From NCBI RefSeq assembly GCF_007860185.1, contig NZ_SJPY01000001.1, positions 1,139,132-1,203,131 on the forward strand: 64,000 bases of DNA, written 5' to 3'. The DNA comes from Novipirellula aureliae (GTDB taxonomy: Bacteria > Planctomycetota > Planctomycetia > Pirellulales > Pirellulaceae). This document shows, in pieces, positions 27,901-36,503 of the stretch. The notes under the pieces were generated by a model that worked only from the letters and a program-made list of their open reading frames with translations, was not told where the DNA came from and made no database searches. A program made the translations under genes and the position numbers. Each line of letters opens with the position of its first letter. Positions within the stretch are counted from its first letter, which is position 1.

Positions 27901-29935
27901 AAACTGTGAAAAATCGATCGATGATCGCTCAACGCTTAAGGCCAAACCGATTGGTGAGTTTGCCAATGGGGCATTGTTGAATCTAGTGAGTGACAAGCCA
28001 GTCGACTTTGAATTCGAATGCCCAGCCGTTTTACCGAGCGGTAGCATTAGCATTCGTACTCGGGCGCAGTCTCCGCTATTGGCGAATGAACCATCCAAGG
28101 GCGGGCCGTTGTCGACGTCAATCGTCGTCCCGAGTGACATGCAACCTGAGGATGATTTTTTCGAAGTGAAGAGCTTCTTCCGAGGGTTAAGGCGAAACGG
28201 TGGAATGTCACTCCGACACATGGGGCAAGCTCAAACGGTCGTATACGAGTTACCTCGATATGACGCTCCAAAAGCCTTCGTCAAAACCGATCCGAAAGCA
28301 GCCGAAAGGATTGTGTTTGTGTTCGATTGCTCGTTATCGATGAACAAGTCGTCGGGCAATATGTCTCGGCTCGATGATGCAAGAGAATCCTTAAAAGCTT
28401 TTCTGAAAGTCTTGAATGCGCGTCGTGCTAATGTCGGGCTGATCCTATTTGGAAACCGCTATGGATGGGTTCAAGACGAAGATGATCGCTTAGTCAAAGA
28501 CGCGGCGGCAAGCGGACGCAAATATAAAACCGTGACGATCCGTAATCGGATGCTTGTCCCCCTACCGTCCCTAGCGCTGACGGATACCGATGCTAGACAT
28601 CACCCCGACACCGACGTCCAGGTCGTTTCGGAGCTATCGCAAATGGATAATGCTCACCTTAATGGATTGATTGGACAACTCAACAATACCAACGCAATCG
28701 GTGTCACACCCACCTACTTGGCAATCGACCAAGCCTATGACGTGATCGGTCGTGACCCGGGACACATCATCGTCCTGACCGACGGAAAACCGTTCCTGAC
28801 CGGCGGACGCCCTTCGCCCGATCGAGCTCGCGCTATCGCAAAATTTCAACAAAGATCGAATAGTGTTCGATTGAGCATCGTGAGTTTCGCGAATACTGAC
28901 AAACAGCTCGATTTGCGCAGCGACTTCAAGGGGTGTGTGGTCAACGCAAAAGACGGGCGAGAATTGTCCGATTTGCTGGAAAAAACGTTGGCCGAAACGG
29001 GGGTGGTTTGGAAAAAGGACAATGAAGCCGCCAGCGACCGAGTCGAGCTGGGGCGAACCGTCGCGATTAAGCGTTGGCCGCCAAGCAACTCGAAAACACT
29101 GCCCGGTCAATTGGTTCGCCAGCCACTGCGATATGATGTCCAAGCGACAAGCGGTACAAAGGAACCTGCAAATGCGGCCGTGCGGGTCACAGGAGGCGAG
29201 GCGTTTCAATTCGAAGTCCAAGGTGAACAACTAGAGCATATCCCCTTTCCTCGCCATCAACATGTTTTCGAAGAACTAGCGATTGAGGATCAAAGTAGCC
29301 GCTTTACCGTCCTGGCATTGCCGCCTGACTTGTCAAACAATCGTGAGTTGACACTCAGGCTAGTCGTCGAAAACGAAAACCGATCGGCCTTTACTCCTCG
29401 CCCAAGTGATGTGTGGATTGATTTGGTTGGCTACAATTCGCGAACATCCGAAAAAGCCACGTATTCGATCAGCGTAGCAGAGTTTGAACTGAATCAGCCC
29501 GTGCCCGTACTGATATGCCGCGTCCGCGATTGGCCACTCTGGGCAACACGTGTCCAAATCGATCTGGCACTGCGTTTTGCTGACCCCGAAGCACCTCGTA
29601 GTTCTCTATCGCTTGATCGAGCCGGTAGCTTTTCGCTTGCGGAAGTAAAGGATGTCTCGTTCCGCGTTACCAGATCAAGGGGCCAGACACAGCGTTTTAC
29701 AATCACTGAAACGCATTCACCTGGGGTTGCGACTGAGCGGTTGCGGATCCAGAGCGACCCGATGCCCGACGAACTCGAAACGCGATACTACCCCAATGAT
29801 GGAATCGTTGTTCGCGATTTTAGCTATTCACAAACGCCAGACGATTTGCAAGTCTTCGTAACCGAGAAAGACAAGATTATCGAAGGGGCAACCGTCCGAG
29901 CAAGAGGAAGCATCGCGGTCAGCCGAGGACGCTAA
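24995..29935 (+). CDS. Giant membrane protein with inactive caspase-like and von Willebrand A domains
   Basis: 1646 residues. A basic N-terminus precedes one transmembrane helix (about 41-63). Residues 70-330 look like a caspase-type (C14) domain: AVFLTAHGLVHENIPYFLVG has the His-Gly, but the Cys position in IDAMRGGDIWEWG is Met221 where active enzymes have DxCRSG. An EF-hand-like loop GDLNDDGYVTVGEI (288-301) follows, as in many such proteins. Residues 330-1100 are a long helical region. A vWA domain spans about 1103-1345 with MIDAS residues in DCSLSMN, GVTPTY and LTDGKP. The last 300 residues are beta-rich. The divergent neighbour is an FHA protein. A role in protein-protein signalling or assembly is inferred; no exact family is known to me. 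Confidence 0.8.
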   Translation: MRGNHSREERSGWRKSTRKSAAPIANAGGFGSRGRDRRQLVFRVSALATLAIGLVVIFIVYLLRQPDRDVPLIAIAVSQSAPRNDSDPLSAPPNPFAYEDVELFNKWFNADSNQHVLFHGRVAEHTGPMERSTGDEKTLVNKVTRAIATAVPGGPGDDMIAVFLTAHGLVHENIPYFLVGDSVPDDPSTWVSVKSLLDGIDQELKQHSTPDCRVILFIDAMRGGDIWEWGKFDDSFTRRCREVTEDAKVDRIAVFLSSDKGERSWWNPGRGSSLFAGAIIQAFTGKGDLNDDGYVTVGEIAEKLRSQVSTEAEVIWSASQHPLLLGEAARSWKVIQQPRELPSPVIDPVDTDRLAKTFDRIDRLWQRHNQLEKHSHPPLATNPVAWSVLEKHLARLDQLALSGKHYMSEQEDLLGSCDKVLSEFESGSPAAPSPIDLPELRLVDYFHDPMPISEAQREFYNAWAKEPLAQKIQVPEGVDEESIIRLLWPWLEERSFQPEAMQAAVQLIDKSKVAENTPARFLETHLIRLMTADDLSGVEPDVAKWVAETNRASRDAILTPDLRAYFWIRQPSIQADLLRMNDVDRVFSPGANKGAGDRLERMRGSQYAELVRQGESVSMAYRLRDQMLHEIPRLSQTLLSDVGAFLDEEKASRSIPLIVNATREANCLAAKLRLAEIGSLTNPSTAVSDVVIQTEQASKAFEKLRGRLDERVRSVSQNVAGDERGLRQSVALLHGAAVNHADQRRSIHTRILEMVKPLSVRSSELVVTAGSESAKNGDHSGQAIETDELDRVVMIEKTHPWVYWLNQCQQWTCDDQLPPTSDKNTLARASAVSDTSLVEQGGVVRETSRRLTTDNYLPTLEQPEILTNEGKSIAAVRQSVDDLDARLRSQTFLLTYRNQNVQRAGQARFDLDVRLFTLEHAARTLNEFWCEARPSEFAFCVSAATRLLQSGGFRLTHRIDNVDLDDRVRNCEKSIDDRSTLKAKPIGEFANGALLNLVSDKPVDFEFECPAVLPSGSISIRTRAQSPLLANEPSKGGPLSTSIVVPSDMQPEDDFFEVKSFFRGLRRNGGMSLRHMGQAQTVVYELPRYDAPKAFVKTDPKAAERIVFVFDCSLSMNKSSGNMSRLDDARESLKAFLKVLNARRANVGLILFGNRYGWVQDEDDRLVKDAAASGRKYKTVTIRNRMLVPLPSLALTDTDARHHPDTDVQVVSELSQMDNAHLNGLIGQLNNTNAIGVTPTYLAIDQAYDVIGRDPGHIIVLTDGKPFLTGGRPSPDRARAIAKFQQRSNSVRLSIVSFANTDKQLDLRSDFKGCVVNAKDGRELSDLLEKTLAETGVVWKKDNEAASDRVELGRTVAIKRWPPSNSKTLPGQLVRQPLRYDVQATSGTKEPANAAVRVTGGEAFQFEVQGEQLEHIPFPRHQHVFEELAIEDQSSRFTVLALPPDLSNNRELTLRLVVENENRSAFTPRPSDVWIDLVGYNSRTSEKATYSISVAEFELNQPVPVLICRVRDWPLWATRVQIDLALRFADPEAPRSSLSLDRAGSFSLAEVKDVSFRVTRSRGQTQRFTITETHSPGVATERLRIQSDPMPDELETRYYPNDGIVVRDFSYSQTPDDLQVFVTEKDKIIEGATVRARGSIAVSRGR

Positions 29936-30032
29936 CTCGCTCGTCTATCTATCAAGAACTTGAAACCTAGATAGTGGAAGATTTTGAGTGAATCGATAGG
30001 GAAGTTGCAAAGCAATAATCCACTACTTACTA

Positions 30033-30064
30033 TTTCGGCCTGATCAAATTTCGGCCTGATCAAA
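30033..30064. repeat. 16-bp tandem duplication
   Basis: TTTCGGCCTGATCAAA occurs twice head to tail (30033-30048 and 30049-30064), left of the IS remnant. No function is evident. Confidence 0.8.
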
Positions 30065-30294
30065 CAATACGCCCCCAAAACCGGTTGATATGGCCCTCGC
30101 CGTTGACGCAAATGAAAGTATTGTCCAGCCGGCAGTTGAGATAGGGCCAGTCTTGGCCAACAACAGCAAAGCACCATGTCAGTACGATTTCCTAGATGCC
30201 AAGTATCTGTCATGCCTTCCGCATGTATTGCCTCAGCTGAATCTGGAGTTTGCCGCTGATCGGATTATTCGATTGTCCGAAGGAGGGCTTTACG

Positions 30295-30553
30295 ATGACA
30301 CGATCTCGACGAACATTTGCCGCCCATGAAAAAGCCGCGGTTGTGAAGCGATACTTGGTCGACAATGTTCCCGTTTCCGACCTCTGCGACGCTCCTTGGG
30401 CTACAACCCATGCAAATCTACTAATGGCAGAAGCAGCTCTTTGGCAACGCGAAAGACAAAAAGATCGAGGCCCTCGAAGCTAAGATCCAGCTCAAAAACG
30501 AAGTCGTCGCTGAACTTCTTCAGGAGCACGTTCAGCTAAAAAAAGGGCTCTAA
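30295..30553 (+). pseudogene. IS3-family orfA transposase remnant
   Basis: The frame from the ATG at 30295 encodes MTRSRRTFAAHEKAAVVKRY and LVDNVPVSDLCD, the helix-turn-helix start of IS3-type OrfA. After about residue 40 the similarity continues only in another frame: GLQPMQIY, a TAA at 30422-30424, then WQKQLFGNAKDKKIEALEAK and a leucine-zipper-like end with QLKKGL before the TAA at 30551-30553. So the gene has one frameshift and one nonsense codon. No orfB (DDE) part follows; the sequence passes straight into an inverted-repeat element. It is a decayed, non-mobile copy. Confidence 0.88.
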
Positions 30554-30810
30554 CCCGGATGATTCATGGGCTTGCAAATTGTTTTGCTAACGTCTACGCC
30601 TTCAAGCGTTTACGTTCATTGCTCGAAAAACAGTCTGCGTATTAGCCGTTTTGGCGTTAGCGGGCTGTCGATTTAATCGGTTTGACTCGACTGATTGTTT
30701 AACGCCAAGCCATAGGCGACCGCTTATGGAAAAGCTGTCGCCTTCGGCTAGGCGTTAAACGATTAAATCGACAGGCCGCTATCGCCAAAACGGCTAATGA
30801 ATAATCCGGG
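30554..30810. repeat. Nested inverted-repeat element (hairpin family, copy 1)
   Basis: The outermost arms CCCGGATGATTCAT (30554-30567) and 30797-30810 match at 13 of 14. Inside, 39-base arms 30641-30679 and 30760-30798 match at 37 of 39. The innermost part has GTTTAACGCC...GGCGAC arms around a CGCTTATGGAAAAGCT loop. The inner 118 bases (30661-30778) recur at 46752-46869 and, truncated, at 46920-47006. It carries no coding sequence and resembles a MITE-like or structured-RNA element. Confidence 0.85.
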
Positions 30811-31168
30811 CTAAGCAAGTTACTCCTCAGCAGAGCCAGGCCGGAGGCCGAAACATCCTTGCCGGTGAGCGTGAGCCACCGGGATGGCGATTAACGCTGC
30901 TTTGCTCGGTCGAAGGTCGGCCACGGATTTCACGAATGGACACGAATTACCGCGAGGTTCCCGGAATGGTGTTCATTCGTTCGATTCGTGGCTTGTTTCT
31001 TGATGCTTTCGTGGCTGATGAATGCCGCGTTGTTTGCTACGTTGGAGGTCGTTCGCTCGATCTTGCTTGCCGCTGCCAATGCCTAGCTTCCACCGCATAA
31101 GCCTGGTTCCAATTCTCCGGTTCTCTGACGCGTGGATGCAGGCACTGAAGTGTGGGGGCCGTGACAAC

Positions 31169-32209
31169 CTATATTTCGACGACGATACGGCCCGAGACAC
31201 CGCCTGCTAGAATTCGCTCAACCCATGCAGGCATCTGGTCCAATGATGCTAGCGTGGCTAGCGATTCAAGGCCATCGAGTTTCCAATCGCCCGATAGTTT
31301 TTCCCACACGATTTTTCGTTTTGGCATCGGGCACATCGCTGAATCAATTCCGGCCAGCGTAATCCCACGAAGAATAAACGGATGAACGGTCGTGTTGAGT
31401 TCCGCGCCTCCGGTCACGCCCATTGCCGCTACACAACCACGATAGGAAATCATCTTCAAAACGGTTGCCAACATCGATCCACCGACCGTGTCGATTGCAC
31501 CAGCATACTTGCCACTTAGCAGCGGTCGTTTACTGTCGTCAATAAAGTCGCTGCGGTTGAGCACTTCGCTGACACCACGATCGATGAGCGATTGATGGTG
31601 ATCTTTCTTGCCAGTCACCGCTGCGATCTTAAAACCAAGTTTCCGAAGGATCTCGATCGAAACACTTGCGACACCACCCGTAGCACCGGTGACAAGAATG
31701 GTTCCTGATTCAGGCGTGACTTCATGGTTCAAGAGTGCCATGACCGACTGCGCAGCCGTGAAGCCTGCGGTTCCGAGCGTCATCGCCTCGGTAGGAGAGA
31801 GAGTATTGGGCAATGGCAATACCCACGACGCGGGGACATCGATGAACTCAGCCCAGCCGCCGAAGTGGCCAACGCCGAGGTCATTGCCGGTAACGATAAC
31901 TTGATCGCCAACCGAGAACGTTGCATCGTCGCTCGCAATGACCTCTCCGACCGAGTCGATCCCAGGGATGTGAGGAAACTTACGGACGATTCCTGGGTTA
32001 CCTGTCGCCGCCATCGCATCTTTGAAATTCAGTGAAGACAATTGCACGCGGATGCGAACGCGGGGTATCGTTTCGCCTGGCTTCGATTTCGCGGCGCAGT
32101 AGGCTGCCGCCGCATCGTCTAAAACAGAAATCGGCTTTGATGTCACGCCCGCTATCAGATTGCCTTGGTCGTCCTTGTCGACGAAGTAACATCGCATTTG
32201 GTCACTCAT
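31169..32209 (-). CDS. YhdH/AcuI-type NADPH-dependent quinone/acrylyl-CoA reductase
   Basis: Medium-chain dehydrogenase/reductase without the structural zinc site. It has SSLNFKDAMAATGNPGIVRKFP, HIPGIDSVGEV, the nucleotide-binding VTGATGGVASVSIEIL and a C-terminal ISYRGCVAAMGVTGG with a GIDS segment, all typical of the YhdH/AcuI subfamily, in which characterised members reduce acryloyl-CoA to propionyl-CoA. The substrate here is inferred from the subfamily only. At 346 residues it is slightly longer than the usual 325-330. It has an ATG start and is transcribed alone after lepA on the same strand. Confidence 0.88.
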   Translation of the reverse strand: MSDQMRCYFVDKDDQGNLIAGVTSKPISVLDDAAAAYCAAKSKPGETIPRVRIRVQLSSLNFKDAMAATGNPGIVRKFPHIPGIDSVGEVIASDDATFSVGDQVIVTGNDLGVGHFGGWAEFIDVPASWVLPLPNTLSPTEAMTLGTAGFTAAQSVMALLNHEVTPESGTILVTGATGGVASVSIEILRKLGFKIAAVTGKKDHHQSLIDRGVSEVLNRSDFIDDSKRPLLSGKYAGAIDTVGGSMLATVLKMISYRGCVAAMGVTGGAELNTTVHPFILRGITLAGIDSAMCPMPKRKIVWEKLSGDWKLDGLESLATLASLDQMPAWVERILAGGVSGRIVVEI

Positions 32210-32321
32210 GTCATTTTCCTTTTGTCGTTGTTGTGTTGATGTTCGTTAAATCACGTGGGCAACGCCCCGCGAGTCACCGGTAGAAACATGCGACCCGACG
32301 GGCACGCGGTCAAACGGAAAC

Positions 32322-34118
32322 TCAATCCTTATCGGCCCGCAGCACGGAGATGAAGGCCTTTTGAGGGATGTTGACCGTTCCAAATTGTTTCATCTTGGCC
32401 TTGCCCTTTTTCTGTTTATCAAGCAACTTGTTCTTTCGCGTCACATCGCCACCGTAAAGCTTTGCGGTGACATCTTTTCGGAACGGTTGAATGGTTGCTC
32501 GCGCAATGATCGTGCCACCAATTGCGCCTTGGATTGGGATTTTGAACTGGTGACGCGGAATCGCTTCGGCAAGTTGTTCACAATAGTGCAAAGCACGCGC
32601 TCGTGATTTCTCGCGGTGGACGAGGTACGACAACGCGTCGACCGGTTCTTTATTGACCAAAATATCGACCTTCACCACATCGGTTTTGCGGTATTCAATT
32701 GGCTCATAGTCAAACGATCCGTAGCCGCGAGTGATCATTTTTAGTTTGCCATAAAAATCAAAGAGGACTTCACCGAGTGGCATCTCACTGCTGACTTCCA
32801 CTCGTCCGGCAGACAAGTAGTTCATCGTCGGATTCTCCGAACGATGTTCCCGACAGAGTTCCATCACGGGACCGACATATTCTTCGGGAGTCAAGATCGA
32901 AGCCTTAATGTAGGGCTCACTCGCGGAATCAATATTCGTCGGATCCGGCCAATAGGTAGGGTTGTCCACTTCGATTGTTGAGCCATCTTTTAAGTTGAGC
33001 TTGTACTTGACCGAAGGAGCTGAGATGACCAACCCCAAATCGAACTCTCGCTGCAAGCGTTCTTGAATGACATCCAAATGGAGTAGTCCTAAAAAGCCAC
33101 AGCGAAACCCGAACCCGAGTGCCGCCGAACTGTCTTTCTCGTAGGTCAATGCAGCATCGTTGATCGCCAACTTGTCGAGTGCTTTGGTTAGGTCGCCGTA
33201 CTCGTCGGTGCTCATCGGATAGACCGAGGAAAAAACGACCTGTTTGGCGGGTTGATAGCCAGGGATCGGCTCCGAAGCGGGGCGATCGACGAGCGTAATC
33301 GTATCACCGATTTCGATATCTTGAACACTCTTTACACCCGCTACGATATAGCCCACCTCGCCGACGCTAAGCTGTTTTTTCGGTTTCAATTTGAATTGGT
33401 TGTAGCCAAGCTCATCGATCTTGTAGTCTTTTTCGGCGTGCATGAAGTGAATCGTTTGCCCTGTCTTGAGCGTTCCTTCCATTACCCGGCACTGCAAAAT
33501 AACGCCTCGGTATTTGTCGAAATGCGCATCGAAAACCAATGCCTTTAGCGGAGCATTTGGGTCGCCTTGCGGGGGCGGAAGATGTTTGACAATGCCGGCG
33601 AGCACATCCTCGATACCGACACCTGTTTTTGCAGAGACGGGAATGGCGACAAAGGGGTCAAGTCCCAAGTCCTCATCAATCTCCTCGCGAACCCGGTCAA
33701 CGTCAGCCGCTGGTAGGTCAATCTTGTTAATGACTGGCAACAACGCCAAGTCGTACTCTAACGCCAGATACAGATTTGCCACCGTTTGTGCTTCGACACC
33801 TTGCGAGGCATCGATGACGATCAAAGCACCTTCGCAAGCCATCAACGAGCGGCGAACTTCATGCGAAAAGTCGACGTGGCCAGGAGTGTCGATCAGGTTC
33901 AACAAGTATTCTTGACCATCCGGTGCGGTGTAGTCAAGCGTGATCGTATTGCTCTTGATGGTGATCCCCCGTTCTCGTTCGATATCCATCGAATCGAGCA
34001 TCTGGTCATGGAACTCTCGCAGCGAAACACCACCACAAGCCTGGATTAAACGATCAGCCAATGTTGACTTTCCGTGGTCGATATGGGCGATAATGCAAAA
34101 GTTGCGAATCGGTTTCAT
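32322..34118 (-). CDS. lepA: Elongation factor 4 (LepA)
   Basis: Ribosome-bound translational GTPase that acts on stalled or mistranslocated ribosomes. It has G1 AHIDHGKSTLADRL, G3 DTPGHVDFSHEV and G4 NKIDLPAAD, the EF-G-like domains, and the LepA-specific C-terminal domain ending in the basic segment TRKNKLLDKQKKGKAKMK with PQKAFISVL. Length 598, exactly the family norm. ATG start at 34118. It is followed on the same strand by the YhdH/AcuI-type gene 112 bases on. Confidence 0.97.
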   Translation of the reverse strand: MKPIRNFCIIAHIDHGKSTLADRLIQACGGVSLREFHDQMLDSMDIERERGITIKSNTITLDYTAPDGQEYLLNLIDTPGHVDFSHEVRRSLMACEGALIVIDASQGVEAQTVANLYLALEYDLALLPVINKIDLPAADVDRVREEIDEDLGLDPFVAIPVSAKTGVGIEDVLAGIVKHLPPPQGDPNAPLKALVFDAHFDKYRGVILQCRVMEGTLKTGQTIHFMHAEKDYKIDELGYNQFKLKPKKQLSVGEVGYIVAGVKSVQDIEIGDTITLVDRPASEPIPGYQPAKQVVFSSVYPMSTDEYGDLTKALDKLAINDAALTYEKDSSAALGFGFRCGFLGLLHLDVIQERLQREFDLGLVISAPSVKYKLNLKDGSTIEVDNPTYWPDPTNIDSASEPYIKASILTPEEYVGPVMELCREHRSENPTMNYLSAGRVEVSSEMPLGEVLFDFYGKLKMITRGYGSFDYEPIEYRKTDVVKVDILVNKEPVDALSYLVHREKSRARALHYCEQLAEAIPRHQFKIPIQGAIGGTIIARATIQPFRKDVTAKLYGGDVTRKNKLLDKQKKGKAKMKQFGTVNIPQKAFISVLRADKD

Positions 34119-34200
34119 GCAATATAATCTTTGAGAACTGGGGTCACCTGGAGCGTTTATCGTAGTAAACTACCGATGATTTTGACAGGGACCGTAGGCT

Positions 34201-34330
34201 AGTGCTTTGTCACAACTTGATTTTTGGCTTGGCAAAAGAGTGGCCGGGGCCTCTTGCCCCCGAAAGCTGCGACTGCAAGCCACTGCGACGAAAGACCGTA
34301 ACCCTAAATTCTTAGTTGTGACAAAGCACT
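34201..34330. repeat. 130-bp element with perfect 17-bp terminal inverted repeats
   Basis: AGTGCTTTGTCACAACT (34201-34217) is repeated in perfect inverse orientation at 34314-34330, enclosing 96 bases without coding content. The structure is that of a miniature inverted-repeat element. No clear target-site duplication is seen. It lies between divergent lepA and msrA. Confidence 0.7.
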
Positions 34331-34435
34331 CGTTGAGGCTTTCGTTGAGCCGCACGCCCCTCGGGACGCGTGTGATGTCGGGCATCGCAAGGCGTTGCCC
34401 ATGCGGTTTGATACAAATGGACAGGAGAATCGAGA

Positions 34436-34945
34436 ATGTCACAAAGAGCTGTATTAGCAGGCGGATGTTTTTGGGGAATGCAAGATTTGATTCGAAAAAT
34501 GCCTGGAATCGAGAGCACTCGCGTTGGCTACACGGGGGGCGAAATTCCCAACGCAACCTATCGCAACCATGGAAATCATGCCGAAGGCATTGAGATCCTC
34601 TTCGATCCTGAGATCATTTCCTATCGAGAATTACTGGAGTTTTTCTTTCAAATCCACGATCCCACCACTCCAAATCGTCAAGGCAACGACCGCGGGGCAT
34701 CCTATCGTTCCGCAATTTATTACGTGGATGAACAGCAGAGGCAAATTGCGATCGATACGATTGCGGATGTGAACGCGTCTGGGATTTGGCCGGGGGAAGT
34801 GGTCACCGAAGTCGAACCGGTCGGCGATTTCTGGGAAGCGGAACCCGAACACCAAGACTATTTAGAACGAATTCCAAATGGGTACACGTGTCACTTTGTG
34901 CGGCCCAATTGGGTTTTGCCAAGACGGTCTGCTAGACGTTGGTAA
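34436..34945 (+). CDS. msrA: Peptide-methionine (S)-S-oxide reductase
   Basis: Reduces the S-epimer of methionine sulfoxide. The catalytic Cys11 is in the hallmark GGCFWGMQ, followed by [32 protein letters not shown] and an EHQDYL segment that supplies conserved substrate-binding residues. 169 residues, single domain, cytoplasmic. The ATG at 34436 has AGGAG at 34423-34427 with 8-nt spacing. Its R-specific counterpart in this window (5237-5911) carries an export signal, so the two activities appear separated by compartment. Confidence 0.95.
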   Translation: MSQRAVLAGGCFWGMQDLIRKMPGIESTRVGYTGGEIPNATYRNHGNHAEGIEILFDPEIISYRELLEFFFQIHDPTTPNRQGNDRGASYRSAIYYVDEQQRQIAIDTIADVNASGIWPGEVVTEVEPVGDFWEAEPEHQDYLERIPNGYTCHFVRPNWVLPRRSARRW

Positions 34946-34988
34946 GTCGCCTCGCCGTTTGGTGTCCTTTCGTCGCCTTGGCCGCCCT

Positions 34989-35069
34989 GCTCTCCGAACG
35001 GATACCCTCTTCGCCTGGGGAGCGAAGGTTGGCCTGGGCTAAGCGGAGGGCACTATCCGCTCGGAGAGC
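34989..35069. terminator. Inverted repeat between convergent msrA and the SHD1-like gene
   Basis: GCTCTCCGAACGGATA (34989-35004) pairs with 35054-35069 at 15 of 16 positions. It lies between two convergent genes, as expected for a shared bidirectional terminator, although the 49-base loop is long and there is no U-run. Confidence 0.45.
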
Positions 35070-35111
35070 TACCCGACGTTGCGACGATGCTGCGACAAAC
35101 GTCAATCGCGA

Positions 35112-36503
35112 CTAATAAAAATCGCGGTCTCGGTCTGATCGCGAAGCTTCGGGAAACCAGTCTTTCAGGATCGGAACCGATCGTAAAAATGGTATCAGTA
35201 TGCCTCCGACCGAAGTAACTCCTGTCAATTGCTGGTCGAGCGCCTGGTGGAATTCGGCTTTCGATTCGATCGTACTCAACCGTTCAATTTTGGGCTGAAC
35301 AAACAGGCTCAGCCCGCTGAGTGCCGAATTGTTTAGCATCGCCATTATCCCCGATTGATCACTGATCGACTTTTCGAGCGATTCCATTCGCGTCGCCCAA
35401 TTTTCAGCCAGTTCCTTTTCGACCCAATATCCATCAACCAACTGGTACGTGGCCGTCTGCTGGTTTTCGTTGAGCGATCGAGTAACAATCATTTCTTTGG
35501 CCCCTTCGGGCTCCGCCTCACCCGATTGATTGCTATTCTCATCTGGGTCCATCGGTTCGTCCATTTCATACTCATACATATCGTCATCGTCCATTTCGTC
35601 ATAGCCATAAGGCGAATTGCTCCTCGCTGCTCCTAATTGGTAACTCGGTTGCACAGGCTGCATCACCTCCGCGACCTGTTTCCAATAGGGAGCCAACTTC
35701 GCGTCACGGGCGACCAACCAATCGCGAAACGGTTCGCTACGAAGCGATTCGATATCGAGTGTATCGGGTGAGAACGCCGTTTTGAGTAGACCTGCGGAAG
35801 CTAACAAAAGATCTCGAAAGTAGGATTCCGTGGAATCATCGAGCGACTTGACTCGAGGATGACTAAGCAGATAGTTTTGATGAGACAGAACGAAATCGCC
35901 GAGCGAATACAGCGGAGCAAAGTTCGACGGAATGGCCGCAGGATCCATTTTCTCCGCCGCCGCTTTGACAAGCGAATCGATGTCCTTTCGATACTTTGGC
36001 GGAAAGGAATCGTATGCTGCAAGGAGTGCGTGGCCGCTGGCCGCTTGAGTTTCATAGTGCTGCAACGCAGTGATGGCATCCGCACCACTCCCTAGCGGTT
36101 CATACGCGGGTGCCGCAGGTGGCGAAGGAATCGGATCGGGAGCGGGCGCATTGGCTTGTTCCACTTGCCCTTTGAGTTGAACGATTCGCTCTTGTAACTG
36201 ACTCGCTTTGTTGTTTCCTAACTTTTGTGCTTGAATACGGCTATCGCTTCGCAGATTCGTCAATTCGACCGAGACACGGCGTCCGTCACCGAGCAATAGG
36301 ATCGCGTTGTCCTCCCAAATGCCGAGCAGTTCGGCCTCGACTTGATAGTTGCCCCGTAGCCCAACCCACGTTTCCGCTTGGGCACGGCTAGCATGGAGTG
36401 CAACCGATAGAAAAATGAAGAGAAAGCCCCAAACGATCGTCGCGATCGAAGGAGTACGTTGACTTGGTAGACTTCGGATGAAAATAATTCTCGGGTTGGA
36501 CAT
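35112..36503 (-). CDS. Secreted protein with an SHD1-like N-terminal domain
   Basis: 463 residues from the ATG at 36503, which places a signal peptide first (IATIVWGFLFIFLSVALHASRAQA). The segment ETWVGLRGNYQVEAELLG, then DGRRVSVELTNL, matches the SHD1-type domain that is frequent in planctomycete secreted proteins. A Pro/Ala-rich linker follows, then a helical domain, a very acidic patch (about MDDDDMYEYEMDEPMD) and a C-terminal region with FVQPKIERL. An in-frame ATG 27 codons upstream (36584) would put polar sequence before the signal peptide. No enzymatic motif is seen. Function unknown. Confidence 0.68.
   Translation of the reverse strand: MSNPRIIFIRSLPSQRTPSIATIVWGFLFIFLSVALHASRAQAETWVGLRGNYQVEAELLGIWEDNAILLLGDGRRVSVELTNLRSDSRIQAQKLGNNKASQLQERIVQLKGQVEQANAPAPDPIPSPPAAPAYEPLGSGADAITALQHYETQAASGHALLAAYDSFPPKYRKDIDSLVKAAAEKMDPAAIPSNFAPLYSLGDFVLSHQNYLLSHPRVKSLDDSTESYFRDLLLASAGLLKTAFSPDTLDIESLRSEPFRDWLVARDAKLAPYWKQVAEVMQPVQPSYQLGAARSNSPYGYDEMDDDDMYEYEMDEPMDPDENSNQSGEAEPEGAKEMIVTRSLNENQQTATYQLVDGYWVEKELAENWATRMESLEKSISDQSGIMAMLNNSALSGLSLFVQPKIERLSTIESKAEFHQALDQQLTGVTSVGGILIPFLRSVPILKDWFPEASRSDRDRDFY

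Larger units (their letters stand above)
29936..31168. other. 1.2-kb gene-free island with IS remnant and repeats
   Basis: No intact gene. From left to right it holds a 16-bp tandem duplication (30033-30064), a broken IS3-type orfA (30295-30553), a nested inverted-repeat element (30554-30810), and a stretch with GGCCACGGATTTCACGAATG near 30912, a phrase of the kind that recurs in planctomycete intergenic DNA (from memory, not checked). The rest (to 31168) shows nothing recognisable. Confidence 0.7.

Noticed and set aside
30973-31200. Minus-strand frame of 75 codons in the intergenic island, continuing into the yhdH-like gene end
   Set aside because: It covers the 3' end of a solid gene and translates common intergenic repeat sequence; no protein features.
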